This document shows positions 1-6,102 of a stretch of 10,837 nt of DNA, piece by piece. The stretch is from contig JALOSH010000036.1 of the NCBI GenBank assembly GCA_025458545.1, positions 1-10,837 on the forward strand, written 5' to 3'. Both the position numbers and the translations under genes were made by a program. How positions within the stretch are numbered: position 1 is the first letter of the stretch; each line of letters starts with the position of its first letter. Under the pieces are notes generated by a model, which made no database searches, was not told the origin of the DNA, and saw nothing but the letters and a program-made list of their open reading frames with translations. This stretch comes from Hydrogenophaga sp. (GTDB lineage Bacteria; Pseudomonadota; Gammaproteobacteria; Burkholderiales; Burkholderiaceae).

Positions 1-999
1 CGGCGTCCACTTGGCCATCACCTCTTCACGCACTTTCTCCATGCCGAAGACGCGGTCGTTGATGTAGTTCTTGTCTTCCCAGCCGTTCTTGAAGATGTGG
101 TACAGCATGCCGAACAGGAACGGGATGTCGGTACCCGAGCGGATGCGCACAAACTCGTCGGCCTTGGCGGCGGTGCGGGTGAAGCGCGGGTCGACCACGA
201 TCATCTTGCAGCCGTTTTCTTTGGCGTGCAGCATGTGCAGCATCGACACCGGGTGCGCTTCAGCGGCATTGGAGCCGATGTACATCGCGCACTTGCTGTT
301 CTGCATGTCGTTGTACGAGTTGGTCATCGCACCGTAGCCCCAGGTGTTCGCCACGCCAGCCACCGTGGTGGAGTGGCAGATGCGCGCCTGGTGATCGCAG
401 TTGTTGGTGCCCCAGAAGCTCACGAACTTGCGCAGCAGGTAGGCCTGCTCGTTGTTGTGCTTGGATGAACCCACGAAGTACACCGAATCGGGACCGCTGG
501 CTTCTTTCAACGCCTTCATCTTGGCGGTGATTTCGTCCAGCGCGGTGTCCCAGCTGATGCGCTGGTACTTGCCGTTGACCAGCTTCATGGGGTAGCGAAG
601 ACGGTATTCGCCGTGGCCGTGCTCACGCAGCGCGGCGCCCTTGGCGCAATGGGCACCCAGGTTGATCGGCGAGTCAAACACCGGTTCCTGGCGCACCCAG
701 ACACCGTTCTCGACGATGGCGTCGGTGGCGCAGCCGACCGAGCAGTGGGTGCAAACGGTGCGCTTGACTTCGATCTTGCCGGTGCCGTCGATGGAGCCAC
801 CGGCCGCTGCCTCGGCTTTTTTCACCAGCGTGAGCTGTGTGGCAGCCAGACCGACGCCCACGCCCAGACCAGAGCGCCGAAGGAAGGACCTGCGGTCCAT
901 GGTCGGCAAGGCCGCCGCGAGTCCTCGCTGCAGGCTGTTGACAAAGGCGTGGCCACGGCCGGTGGCGGCGCCGCCTGGAGACTTTTTGGTGAGCATCAT
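1..999 (-). CDS. fdhA: Formate dehydrogenase alpha (catalytic) subunit, N-terminal third, partial
   Basis: Molybdenum- or tungsten-bis-MGD formate dehydrogenase of the exported, membrane-associated class, oxidising formate to CO2 in the periplasm. 333 residues are visible and the gene runs off the window at position 1; the family is usually about 950-1,000 residues. A long n-region leads to a Tat motif, D35-R36-R37-S38-F39-L40-R-R, and a hydrophobic stretch. Cysteines 83, 86, 90 and 118 form the C-x2-C-x3-C-x27-C 4Fe-4S site, with the usual Lys two residues later (K120). The motif [13 protein letters not shown] places Cys208 where E. coli FdnG has selenocysteine, so this is a Cys-type enzyme. 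The ATG at 999 has GAGGAG 7 nt upstream (1007-1012); a second ATG follows at once. It lies 17 nt behind the small Tat protein, so the two are very likely co-transcribed. Family assignment is firm; the choice between fdhA and fdnG naming is convention. Confidence 0.96.
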   Translation of the reverse strand, partial: MMLTKKSPGGAATGRGHAFVNSLQRGLAAALPTMDRRSFLRRSGLGVGVGLAATQLTLVKKAEAAAGGSIDGTGKIEVKRTVCTHCSVGCATDAIVENGVWVRQEPVFDSPINLGAHCAKGAALREHGHGEYRLRYPMKLVNGKYQRISWDTALDEITAKMKALKEASGPDSVYFVGSSKHNNEQAYLLRKFVSFWGTNNCDHQARICHSTTVAGVANTWGYGAMTNSYNDMQNSKCAMYIGSNAAEAHPVSMLHMLHAKENGCKMIVVDPRFTRTAAKADEFVRIRSGTDIPFLFGMLYHIFKNGWEDKNYINDRVFGMEKVREEVMAKWTP

Positions 1000-1016
1000 C
1001 GTGGGGCTCCTCGGTT

Positions 1017-1235
1017 TCAGATCCGGGTGGTCTTGTAGTAGTGCTTGACGTGGTCGCTCAGGCTGTAACCGCCGCCGCGCGCCGGGGCGGGCTTGGGCTC
1101 CTGGGCGGTGGGCGCCTCTGGCCGCACCGACGGCAACAAGGCGGTGGCCGCGGCGGCAACGCCAACCACGCCAGCACCCGCAAAAAGGCTGCGTCGGCGC
1201 AGGGAAGAGGATTCCTCGCGGGGGGGCTTGCTCAT
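1017..1235 (-). CDS. Small Tat-signal protein of formate dehydrogenase operons (TIGR02811 type)
   Basis: A 72-residue protein, almost entirely a Tat signal plus a short conserved tail. The n-region [12 protein letters not shown] precedes R13-R14-R15-S-L-F and an Ala/Val/Gly hydrophobic core, then a Pro/Ala-rich linker and the tail [17 protein letters not shown]. This matches what I know of 'formate dehydrogenase region TAT target' proteins, which sit directly upstream of the alpha subunit. Their role is not established; helping export or maturation of the enzyme is an inference. The start at 1235 is chosen because AGGAG (1244-1248) lies 8 nt from it; the in-frame ATG at 1241 would be only 2 nt from the same site. 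An in-frame ATG at 1361 would give 114 residues but adds family-unlike sequence. First gene of the predicted sigma-54-driven operon. Confidence 0.88.
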   Translation of the reverse strand: MSKPPREESSSLRRRSLFAGAGVVGVAAAATALLPSVRPEAPTAQEPKPAPARGGGYSLSDHVKHYYKTTRI

Positions 1236-1352
1236 GTGCATGTCTCCTGGTTGAAGGTGTTCGGCAATCCCCACAGATCTGTCTTGCGGGTGAATTTCAT
1301 ACGTTGAATCTAGCGCTGCTGCGCCATTGTTGACAAGCGTGGACACCCTTGC

Positions 1353-1374
1353 CGAGCCCATTGGCTCGATGGGC
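1353..1374 (-). other. Overlapping alternative hairpins in the predicted fdh leader
   Basis: Two perfect 6-bp stems share bases. One pairs CGAGCC (1353-1358) with GGCTCG (1363-1368) around a 4-nt loop; the other pairs GCCCAT (1356-1361) with ATGGGC (1369-1374). They cannot form together. They would lie about 45-65 nt into the leader transcript if transcription starts near 1419. A third stem, CGCCGCC (1400-1406) with GGCGGCG (1415-1421), lies at the predicted start itself. No poly-U tract follows, so an intrinsic terminator is unlikely. In DNA this GC-rich, chance pairing remains possible. Confidence 0.35.
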
Positions 1375-1429
1375 CGCCCGCCGTGAGCGCGCCACGCACC
1401 GCCGCCGGGTGGTTGGCGGCGCGCCGCCT

Positions 1430-1445
1430 AGCCAGAACCGTGCCA
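1430..1445 (-). promoter_or_regulatory. Sigma-54 (-24/-12) promoter for the formate dehydrogenase operon
   Basis: Read on the minus strand the site is TGGCACG-GTTC-TGGCT. The sigma-54 consensus is TGGCACG-N4-TTGCW. All seven -24 bases match, the GG-N10-GC spacing is exact, and only one -12 base differs (TG in place of TT). Transcription would start near 1419, about 184 nt before the small Tat gene. The gene encoded divergently next door is a sigma-54 activator, which supports the call. Confidence 0.82.
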
Positions 1446-1537
1446 CATAGACCGACTGTGGGTTGACCGGCCGATGCGCCTGTTTACCTTTCGGTCACGC
1501 AGCGCGCGCCCGCTGTATCGCCCCCGACCACGTCAGC

Positions 1538-1566
1538 TTGTCGGCGTCGTTGCGACAATTTGTCGC
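1538..1566. promoter_or_regulatory. Perfect palindrome with extra half-site, probable activator (UAS) site
   Basis: GCGACAA-T-TTGTCGC (1552-1566) is a perfect 7-1-7 inverted repeat. A further TTGTCG (1538-1543) forms a second, wider pair with CGACAA (1553-1558), giving three half-sites in 29 bp. The centre, 1559, lies about 140 bp upstream of the predicted sigma-54 start near 1419. That is the usual range for sites of NtrC-type activators, which act through DNA looping. It lies roughly 100 bp upstream of the regulator's own start, so autoregulation is also possible. That the neighbouring regulator binds here is an inference. Confidence 0.6.
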
Positions 1567-1643
1567 GCCAGGCCAGGAGACGGCGCGCACCGACTGGCGT
1601 GGGTTTCGCGCGAATAACCGAGTGAATTGGTCGGCTTCATCCG

Positions 1644-1649
1644 TAGAAT
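1644..1649 (+). promoter_or_regulatory. Possible -10 hexamer of the response regulator gene
   Basis: TAGAAT differs from TATAAT at one base and would place +1 near 1656, almost on the GTG at 1658. This would give a leaderless or nearly leaderless message. No good -35 hexamer is seen 16-18 bp upstream, so the promoter is weak, activator-dependent or not real. Confidence 0.35.
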
Positions 1650-1657
1650 CGCGCCGG

Positions 1658-3034
1658 GTGGAAACCCCTCTTTTCAACACCTCCCCCGACAAAAGCCTCG
1701 AAGGCTGGCCCGACTGGTCGATCCTGGTGGTGGACGACGAGCAAGGCATGCTCAACTTTTTGGTCAAGACGCTGGCGGCGCGCTGCCATTTTGTGATGAG
1801 CGCAGGCAGCGCCGAAGAAGGCGCCGAATGGCTGCGCGGCCACCATGTGGACCTGGTCATCCTGGACATTTCGCTGCCCGGCCAGAACGGCGTGGCCTGG
1901 CTCAAGGAGCTGCGCGAGCAGGGTTTCGCTGGCGAAGTCATCCTCATCACCGCCTTCGCCGATCTGGAAACCGCCATCGAAGCCTTGCGGGCGGGCGCGT
2001 CGGACTTCATCTTGAAGCCGTTCCGGGTGCCGCAGATCCTGAATGCCGTGAAACAGTGCCACGAACGTGCCCGGTTGCGGCGCGAGAACTTCGTGTTGCG
2101 CCGCGCGGTGGCTAGCACACGCCGCCACCGCGCCGCTCTGGTCGGCGAGTCGGCGGCGATCGCGGCACTGCGCGCCTCGGTCGAGCGCGTGGCCGCGGTC
2201 GACAGCACGGTGCTGCTGCAAGGCGAGTCGGGCACCGGCAAGGAGCTGGTGGCGCGCGAACTGCATGCCCTGAGCCTGCGCAGCCAGGGTCCGTTTGTGC
2301 CGGTCAACTGTGCGGCGGTGTCGCCCGAGCTGATCGAGAGCGAACTGTTCGGCCACGCGCGCGGCGCATTCACCGGCGCCACACGGGCGCGCGAAGGCCT
2401 GTTCCACTACGCGCAGGGCGGGACGCTGTTCCTCGACGAGGTGGCCGAGTTGCCGCTGCCGATCCAGGCCGCGCTGCTGCGCGCCATCGAGGACCTGAAG
2501 ATCCGCCCGGTCGGCAGCGAACAGCTGGTGCCGCTGAACCTGCGCATCATGGCCGCGAGCAACCGCCGACTGGCCGACGAAGTGGCCGCTGGCCGCTTCC
2601 GCAAAGACCTGTACTTCCGCCTCCAGGTGGTCGAACTGGGCCTGCCACCGCTGCGCGAACACAAGGCCGACATCCCGGCCCTGGTGCAACACTTCATGGA
2701 ACAGCTCGCGCCCGCGCTGGGCGCCACGCCGCTGCACATCAGCCTCCAGGAAATGGACTACCTGGCCCAGTACGACTGGCCCGGCAATGTGCGCGAATTG
2801 CGCAACCTGATCGAGCGCTCGCTGATCCTGGGCGCACTCAACGTTTCGGCCCTGTACCCCGGCGATCAGCCGCGGGCAGCGAGCGCAGCCAGCCAGGACC
2901 TCGCGACCATGGAAAAGCGGCACATCCTCAGCGTGCTCGATTCGGTGCAGGGCGACAAGACCCGCGCCGCCGAACTGCTGGGTGTGTCGCGCCGGACGCT
3001 CGAGCGCAGGGTGGCCGAGTGGAACCACTTGTGA
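1658..3034 (+). CDS. Sigma-54-dependent response regulator, NtrC family
   Basis: A 458-residue activator with receiver, AAA+ and Fis-type DNA-binding domains. The receiver (about 20-135) has the acidic pair D26-D27, phospho-acceptor D70, T98 and K120. The AAA+ domain (about 150-390) has Walker A GESGTGKE (189-196, K195), the sigma-54-contacting GAFTGA loop (236-241), Walker B LFLDE (D260-E261) and the arginine-finger region FRKDLYFRL. A C-terminal helix-turn-helix (about 434-451, TRAAELLGVSRRTLERRV) ends the protein. All residues needed for ATPase and sigma-54 remodelling are present. The GTG at 1658 is chosen because the receiver begins about 20 codons later; no clear ribosome site precedes it, and the ATG at 1463 would add 65 atypical residues. 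Its kinase partner follows. The divergent sigma-54 promoter makes the formate dehydrogenase operon the likely target. Confidence 0.94.
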   Translation: METPLFNTSPDKSLEGWPDWSILVVDDEQGMLNFLVKTLAARCHFVMSAGSAEEGAEWLRGHHVDLVILDISLPGQNGVAWLKELREQGFAGEVILITAFADLETAIEALRAGASDFILKPFRVPQILNAVKQCHERARLRRENFVLRRAVASTRRHRAALVGESAAIAALRASVERVAAVDSTVLLQGESGTGKELVARELHALSLRSQGPFVPVNCAAVSPELIESELFGHARGAFTGATRAREGLFHYAQGGTLFLDEVAELPLPIQAALLRAIEDLKIRPVGSEQLVPLNLRIMAASNRRLADEVAAGRFRKDLYFRLQVVELGLPPLREHKADIPALVQHFMEQLAPALGATPLHISLQEMDYLAQYDWPGNVRELRNLIERSLILGALNVSALYPGDQPRAASAASQDLATMEKRHILSVLDSVQGDKTRAAELLGVSRRTLERRVAEWNHL

Positions 3035-3037
3035 AGA

Positions 3038-3105
3038 CACCCCCGCCGCGCTGCGCGCGACCCCCTCAAGGGGGCAACCCGATGCGGCCCGGCAAAGCCG
3101 GTTCC
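3038..3105 (+). repeat. Two-hairpin intergenic repeat, copy A
   Basis: It begins 4 bases after the regulator's stop codon. In order it holds a CCCCCGCC/GCTGCGCG lead, a hairpin CCCCC-TCAA-GGGGG (3061-3074), a short spacer, and a hairpin CCGGC-AAA-GCCGG (3089-3101) followed by TTCC. A second copy with the same order lies at 10374-10442. Both are in the sense direction of their flanking genes. GC-rich elements of this look are, as I recall, frequent between genes in Comamonadaceae; I know of no formal name. Confidence 0.7.
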
Positions 3106-3149
3106 GCCGGGTTCCTGGTTGGAACCCTTCGCGCCGGTATGGGCATCGC

Positions 3150-5195
3150 ATGATCCGCCACACGCCCCGCTGGCTGGCCACCTCGGTGCGCAACAAGCTG
3201 CTGGCCATGGCGCTGCTGCCGCTGCTGGTGGTGTTCCCGCTGCTGGTGCTGGCGATCGCCATCTGGAGCAGCGTGACCTACGACCGGCTGCTGATCACCA
3301 AGGTGCGCAGCGACCTGGCCGTGGCCCGCGGCCACTTCGAGCAGACCCTGGCCGAGGTCGGCAGCGGCACCCGCGGGGTGGCCCGTTCGCAACGGCTGCT
3401 GCAAGCCATGGCCGGCGGCGACCTCTCGGCGCGGCTCGCCGCCGACCGGGAAGAACTCGGGCTGGACTTTCTGCTGCTGGTCCGCGACGACGATCCACAA
3501 GCGAGCCTGCCCGCCAGCGTGAAGCCGCTGCTGCAGCTGGCCGCCAGCACACCGGCCCGCTCCGCCAAAATCGTGCGCCTTTCACGCGCTGAACTGGCCA
3601 CCCTGGCGCCCCAGTTGCTGCCGCGCGTGGACATCCCGCTCGTGGCCACGCGCAACGCCGCACCCGACGGCCGCAACGTGGAGGACCGCGCCCTGGTGCT
3701 GCTGGCCCTGCAACCGGTGCAAGACGCCACCGGTCGGCTCCAGGGCTTGCTGGTGGGCGGCCTGCTGCTGAACCAGAACCTGGACTTCATCGACCACATC
3801 AACCGCATCGTCTACCCCGACGGCGCCCTGCCCTTCGGCAGCTTCGGCACCGCCACGCTGTTCCTCGACGACGTGCGCATCACCACCAACGTGCGCCTGT
3901 TCCAGGACCAGCGCGCCATCGGCACGCGAGTCTCGAACACGGTGCGCGAGCGGGTACTGACCCAGGGCCAGACCTGGCTGGACCGTGCCTTTGTGGTCAA
4001 CGACTGGTACGTCTCGGCCTATGAACCGCTGCTGGACGCACAGGGCCAGCGCGTCGGCATGCTGTACGTGGGCTTTCTCGAATCGCCGTTCCGCTGGGTG
4101 CGGCACGCGATGCTGGCCATCATGGGCCTGATCTTTCTCACGGTGATGGCGGTGTCGGCCTGGTTCTCGGTGCGCTGGGCGCGCAGCATTTTCCGTCCGG
4201 TGGAACAGATGAACGGCACCATGCAGCGCGTGGAGGACGGCGACAGCGCCGCGCGCGTGGGTCCGCTGCCCGCGCGCGACGAACTCGGTGCCTTGGCCGG
4301 TCACCTGGATCAGTTGCTCGACGTGATCGACGACAAGACCACCGCGCTGCGCCGCTGGGGCGAGGAGCTGGACCACAAGGTGGCGGAACGCACGCGCGAG
4401 CTGGAGGCCAGCAACGCCTCGCTGCAGCTGGCGCAGCAGCAGCTGGTGAAAAGCGAAAAGCTCGCCGCCATTGGCCAGCTCACCGCCAGCATCGCGCACG
4501 AGATCAACAACCCGATCGCGGTGATGCAAGGCAACCTCGACCTGATGCGCGACACGCTGGGCAGCCAGGCCGTGCCGGTGAAGGCCGAACTGAAACTGCT
4601 GGACGAACAGGTCGAGCGCATGCGCCTGATCGTCACCCAGCTGCTGCAATACGCCCGACCGACCGAATACGCGGGCTATGTGGAAACACTGGACCTCAAC
4701 CAGACGGTGCACGACTGTCTGGTGCTGGTGGCCCACCTGCTGGTGCAGACCCGTATCGAGGTGGTGCTGGAACTGAAGGCGACCCAGCGCGTGGGCTTCA
4801 ACCGCCAGGAGTTGCAACAGGTCATCATCAACCTGCTGATCAACGCCATCCAGGCCATGCCGCAGGGCGGAACCTTGCGCCTGGCCACACGGGACACGTC
4901 CGACGAATGCGGCGCGGTGCTTCAGGTTCAGGACTCTGGCCCGGGTCTGGCGCCCGAGGTGGCCGAGCGCTTGTTCCGCCCCTTCTTCACCACCAAGAAC
5001 GACGGCAACGGCCTGGGCCTGTGGATCACGCTCGGGCTGGTGGAGCGCTACGGCGGCGGTATCCGCGCGGACAACCGGTCAGATGGAGAGCCTGGGGCGG
5101 TGTTCAGTGTGCGGCTGCTGACAGAACCGAAGGCGCCGCAGGCGGTGAACACGCGGGATGGGCGGCCGGGGGGCCCGGTGAGCACAGCCCCCTGA
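3150..5195 (+). CDS. Membrane sensor histidine kinase, partner of the upstream regulator
   Basis: A 681-residue kinase. The first membrane segment is about residues 17-39 and the second about 321-342. Between them is a periplasmic region of about 280 residues that looks like a double-Cache sensor; its end, with WYVSAYEPL followed by VGMLYVGF, is typical of that fold. A HAMP linker and a coiled coil (about 395-440) follow. The H-box IAHEINNP carries the phospho-accepting H450. The ATP-binding domain has the N-box (N565), G1 DSGPG (D595), FFTTK, and G2 NGLGL (620-624). The ligand is unknown; formate or another small carboxylate would be a guess from context. The start at 3150 is chosen because the membrane helix begins shortly after; the frame stays open back to 2982, but that would run through repeat copy A and the regulator gene. 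No strong ribosome site is seen. The intergenic gap is 115 nt. Confidence 0.93.
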   Translation: MIRHTPRWLATSVRNKLLAMALLPLLVVFPLLVLAIAIWSSVTYDRLLITKVRSDLAVARGHFEQTLAEVGSGTRGVARSQRLLQAMAGGDLSARLAADREELGLDFLLLVRDDDPQASLPASVKPLLQLAASTPARSAKIVRLSRAELATLAPQLLPRVDIPLVATRNAAPDGRNVEDRALVLLALQPVQDATGRLQGLLVGGLLLNQNLDFIDHINRIVYPDGALPFGSFGTATLFLDDVRITTNVRLFQDQRAIGTRVSNTVRERVLTQGQTWLDRAFVVNDWYVSAYEPLLDAQGQRVGMLYVGFLESPFRWVRHAMLAIMGLIFLTVMAVSAWFSVRWARSIFRPVEQMNGTMQRVEDGDSAARVGPLPARDELGALAGHLDQLLDVIDDKTTALRRWGEELDHKVAERTRELEASNASLQLAQQQLVKSEKLAAIGQLTASIAHEINNPIAVMQGNLDLMRDTLGSQAVPVKAELKLLDEQVERMRLIVTQLLQYARPTEYAGYVETLDLNQTVHDCLVLVAHLLVQTRIEVVLELKATQRVGFNRQELQQVIINLLINAIQAMPQGGTLRLATRDTSDECGAVLQVQDSGPGLAPEVAERLFRPFFTTKNDGNGLGLWITLGLVERYGGGIRADNRSDGEPGAVFSVRLLTEPKAPQAVNTRDGRPGGPVSTAP

Positions 5196-5219
5196 GCGGG
5201 CCAGCGGAGGCCCGGGGGC
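5187..5219. terminator. Hairpin over the kinase stop codon, possible shared terminator
   Basis: GCCCCC (5187-5192) and GGGCC (5198-5202) pair with GGCCC (5209-5213) and GGGGGC (5214-5219), leaving a 5-nt bulge that contains the TGA stop and a 6-nt loop. The kinase and the exoD-like gene converge here with 26 bp between their stop codons. No T-run follows on either strand, so it is not a classical intrinsic terminator, but its position suits transcript-end formation or blocking of read-through. Confidence 0.45.
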
Positions 5220-5221
5220 GG

Positions 5222-5815
5222 TCACTGTCCGACGGCGAGGCCCGCAAAAGACAGCAGGTTGGTGGCGACCTGAGCCCCACCCCACCAGAGCAGCACCACG
5301 GAGGCGACCGCCACCCCCGTGGCCAGGTAGCCCGCCAGCAGCAGAACGCCATCGCGCAGACGCAGCCCCCATGCGATCAGCACGATCGCCAACGCGGGCA
5401 ACACGTTGTCAAAACTGATGATGGGCACCGGCACCACCATGGACAGACCGGCCACCGACAACATCAGGCCGTTGAACACCCGGGCCGATGGCTGGGTGAG
5501 GGACAACAGGCGGGGCCGCGCCACCCGGGCGATGGGACCCATGACCCGGCTGACCACGCGGCCGAGCAAGGTTTTGACCCGGTGGTTCAGTTCCCGTCGG
5601 CCGAGCCAGCCGGGCAGGGGCACCGAGCGACCGGCACACAGGCCCCAGGCCACCAGCAGACACAGCACGCCCACCGCCGATGCCATGCCGGGCAAGGCCA
5701 ACGGGAACAGCAGTGGCATGGCCAGCAACGAGAGCCAGACCAGCCGCTGGCGGGGGTGTGTGCCAATCGTGTCGGCCACGGTGCTGCCCATCGATGACAG
5801 GGAGCCGACGGCCAT
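5222..5815 (-). CDS. ExoD-family membrane protein
   Basis: A 197-residue hydrophobic protein. Membrane segments are predicted at about 26-40, 43-60, 112-133, 138-150 and 155-177. The pattern of an early hydrophobic pair, PLPGWLGRREL, a basic amphipathic middle, then PIISFDNVLPALAIVLIAWGL and RDGVLLLAG matches the ExoD (exopolysaccharide synthesis) family, named from Rhizobium exoD; the biochemical role of the family is unclear. The start at 5815 gives a length near the family's; an ATG at 5791 (189 residues) is the alternative. An in-frame ATG at 5989 would add 58 unrelated residues and run through a strong intrinsic terminator, so it is rejected. No strong ribosome site is visible at any start. 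It shares no obvious function with its neighbours. Confidence 0.85.
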   Translation of the reverse strand: MAVGSLSSMGSTVADTIGTHPRQRLVWLSLLAMPLLFPLALPGMASAVGVLCLLVAWGLCAGRSVPLPGWLGRRELNHRVKTLLGRVVSRVMGPIARVARPRLLSLTQPSARVFNGLMLSVAGLSMVVPVPIISFDNVLPALAIVLIAWGLRLRDGVLLLAGYLATGVAVASVVLLWWGGAQVATNLLSFAGLAVGQ

Positions 5816-5902
5816 GCGCTCGACCGAGGCGCGTCGCTTATTTTTGGGCGTATCGGATCGTGGGCCGGGTGGCTGGTGGGTGCTGGACACGGTGAGCTTC
5901 AG

Positions 5903-5925
5903 AAAAAAACTGCGGGGAACCGCAG
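5903..5925 (-). terminator. Orphan intrinsic terminator upstream of the exoD-like gene
   Basis: On the minus strand, CTGCGG-TTCC-CCGCAG is followed immediately by TTTTTTT. This is a textbook rho-independent terminator: a 6-bp GC-rich stem, a tetraloop and seven T. It lies 88 bp upstream of the exoD-like start and points the same way, yet no minus-strand gene precedes it. It could end a small RNA, stop antisense transcription from the DUF3616 gene, or act as an attenuator in the exoD leader. Confidence 0.8.
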
Positions 5926-6102
5926 CATCAACCCGCACTGTGACTGGACATTCCAACTTGAAAAAGAAGCCTGCAGTGGACGCGACCATCGGAAAAAACT
6001 GAACACATGGCGGGGTTTGGAATCACACTCTCAGGACCCACCGCTTCGAAACCAGCCGGTCTGCCAGCACCCGACCGGGCAACCCTTTCCACAACCACCA
6101 CC
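5926..6102 (-). ncRNA. Candidate small RNA or attenuated leader ending at 5903
   Basis: This minus-strand stretch precedes the terminator at 5903-5925 and overlaps no minus-strand gene. It is less GC-rich than the surrounding coding sequence and includes another T6 run near 5993-5998. No convincing -35/-10 pair was found on the minus strand, so the 5' end is unknown and the boundaries given are only limits. The call rests on the terminator alone. Confidence 0.25.

Larger units (their letters stand above)
1236..1657. promoter_or_regulatory. Divergent control region between the fdh operon and the regulator gene
   Basis: About 420 bp with no convincing gene. It separates the leftward formate dehydrogenase genes from the rightward regulator pair. 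It holds a leftward sigma-54 promoter (1430-1445), a perfect 15-bp palindrome with an extra half-site (1538-1566), a possible -10 hexamer for the regulator gene (1644-1649), and GC-rich inverted repeats in the predicted fdh leader (1353-1374 and 1400-1421). The open frame that continues upstream of the regulator through this region does not resemble a protein of that family. Confidence 0.75.

Noticed and set aside
1595..1610. Possible plus-strand sigma-54 promoter (TGGCGTG-GGTT-TCGCG) for the regulator gene
   Set aside because: Spacing of GG and GC is right but four consensus positions differ, and the palindrome would be too close for usual enhancer action. Such matches are expected by chance in GC-rich sequence.
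1463..1657. Longer response regulator starting at ATG 1463
   Set aside because: The 65 extra residues are Arg/Ala-rich, unlike receiver-domain proteins, and would cover the palindrome and the -10-like site.
1637..3262. 541-codon open frame on the minus strand
   Set aside because: It is antisense to the response regulator, whose receiver, AAA+ and HTH motifs are complete. The minus-strand product is Gln/His/Arg-rich without any recognisable domain, as expected of a shadow frame in GC-rich DNA.
3582..4817. 411-codon open frame on the minus strand
   Set aside because: Antisense to the histidine kinase; His/Gln-rich composition and no family features.
5816..5989. Longer ExoD-like protein starting at 5989
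   Set aside because: The added 58 residues have no family similarity and would be encoded across a strong intrinsic terminator on the same strand.
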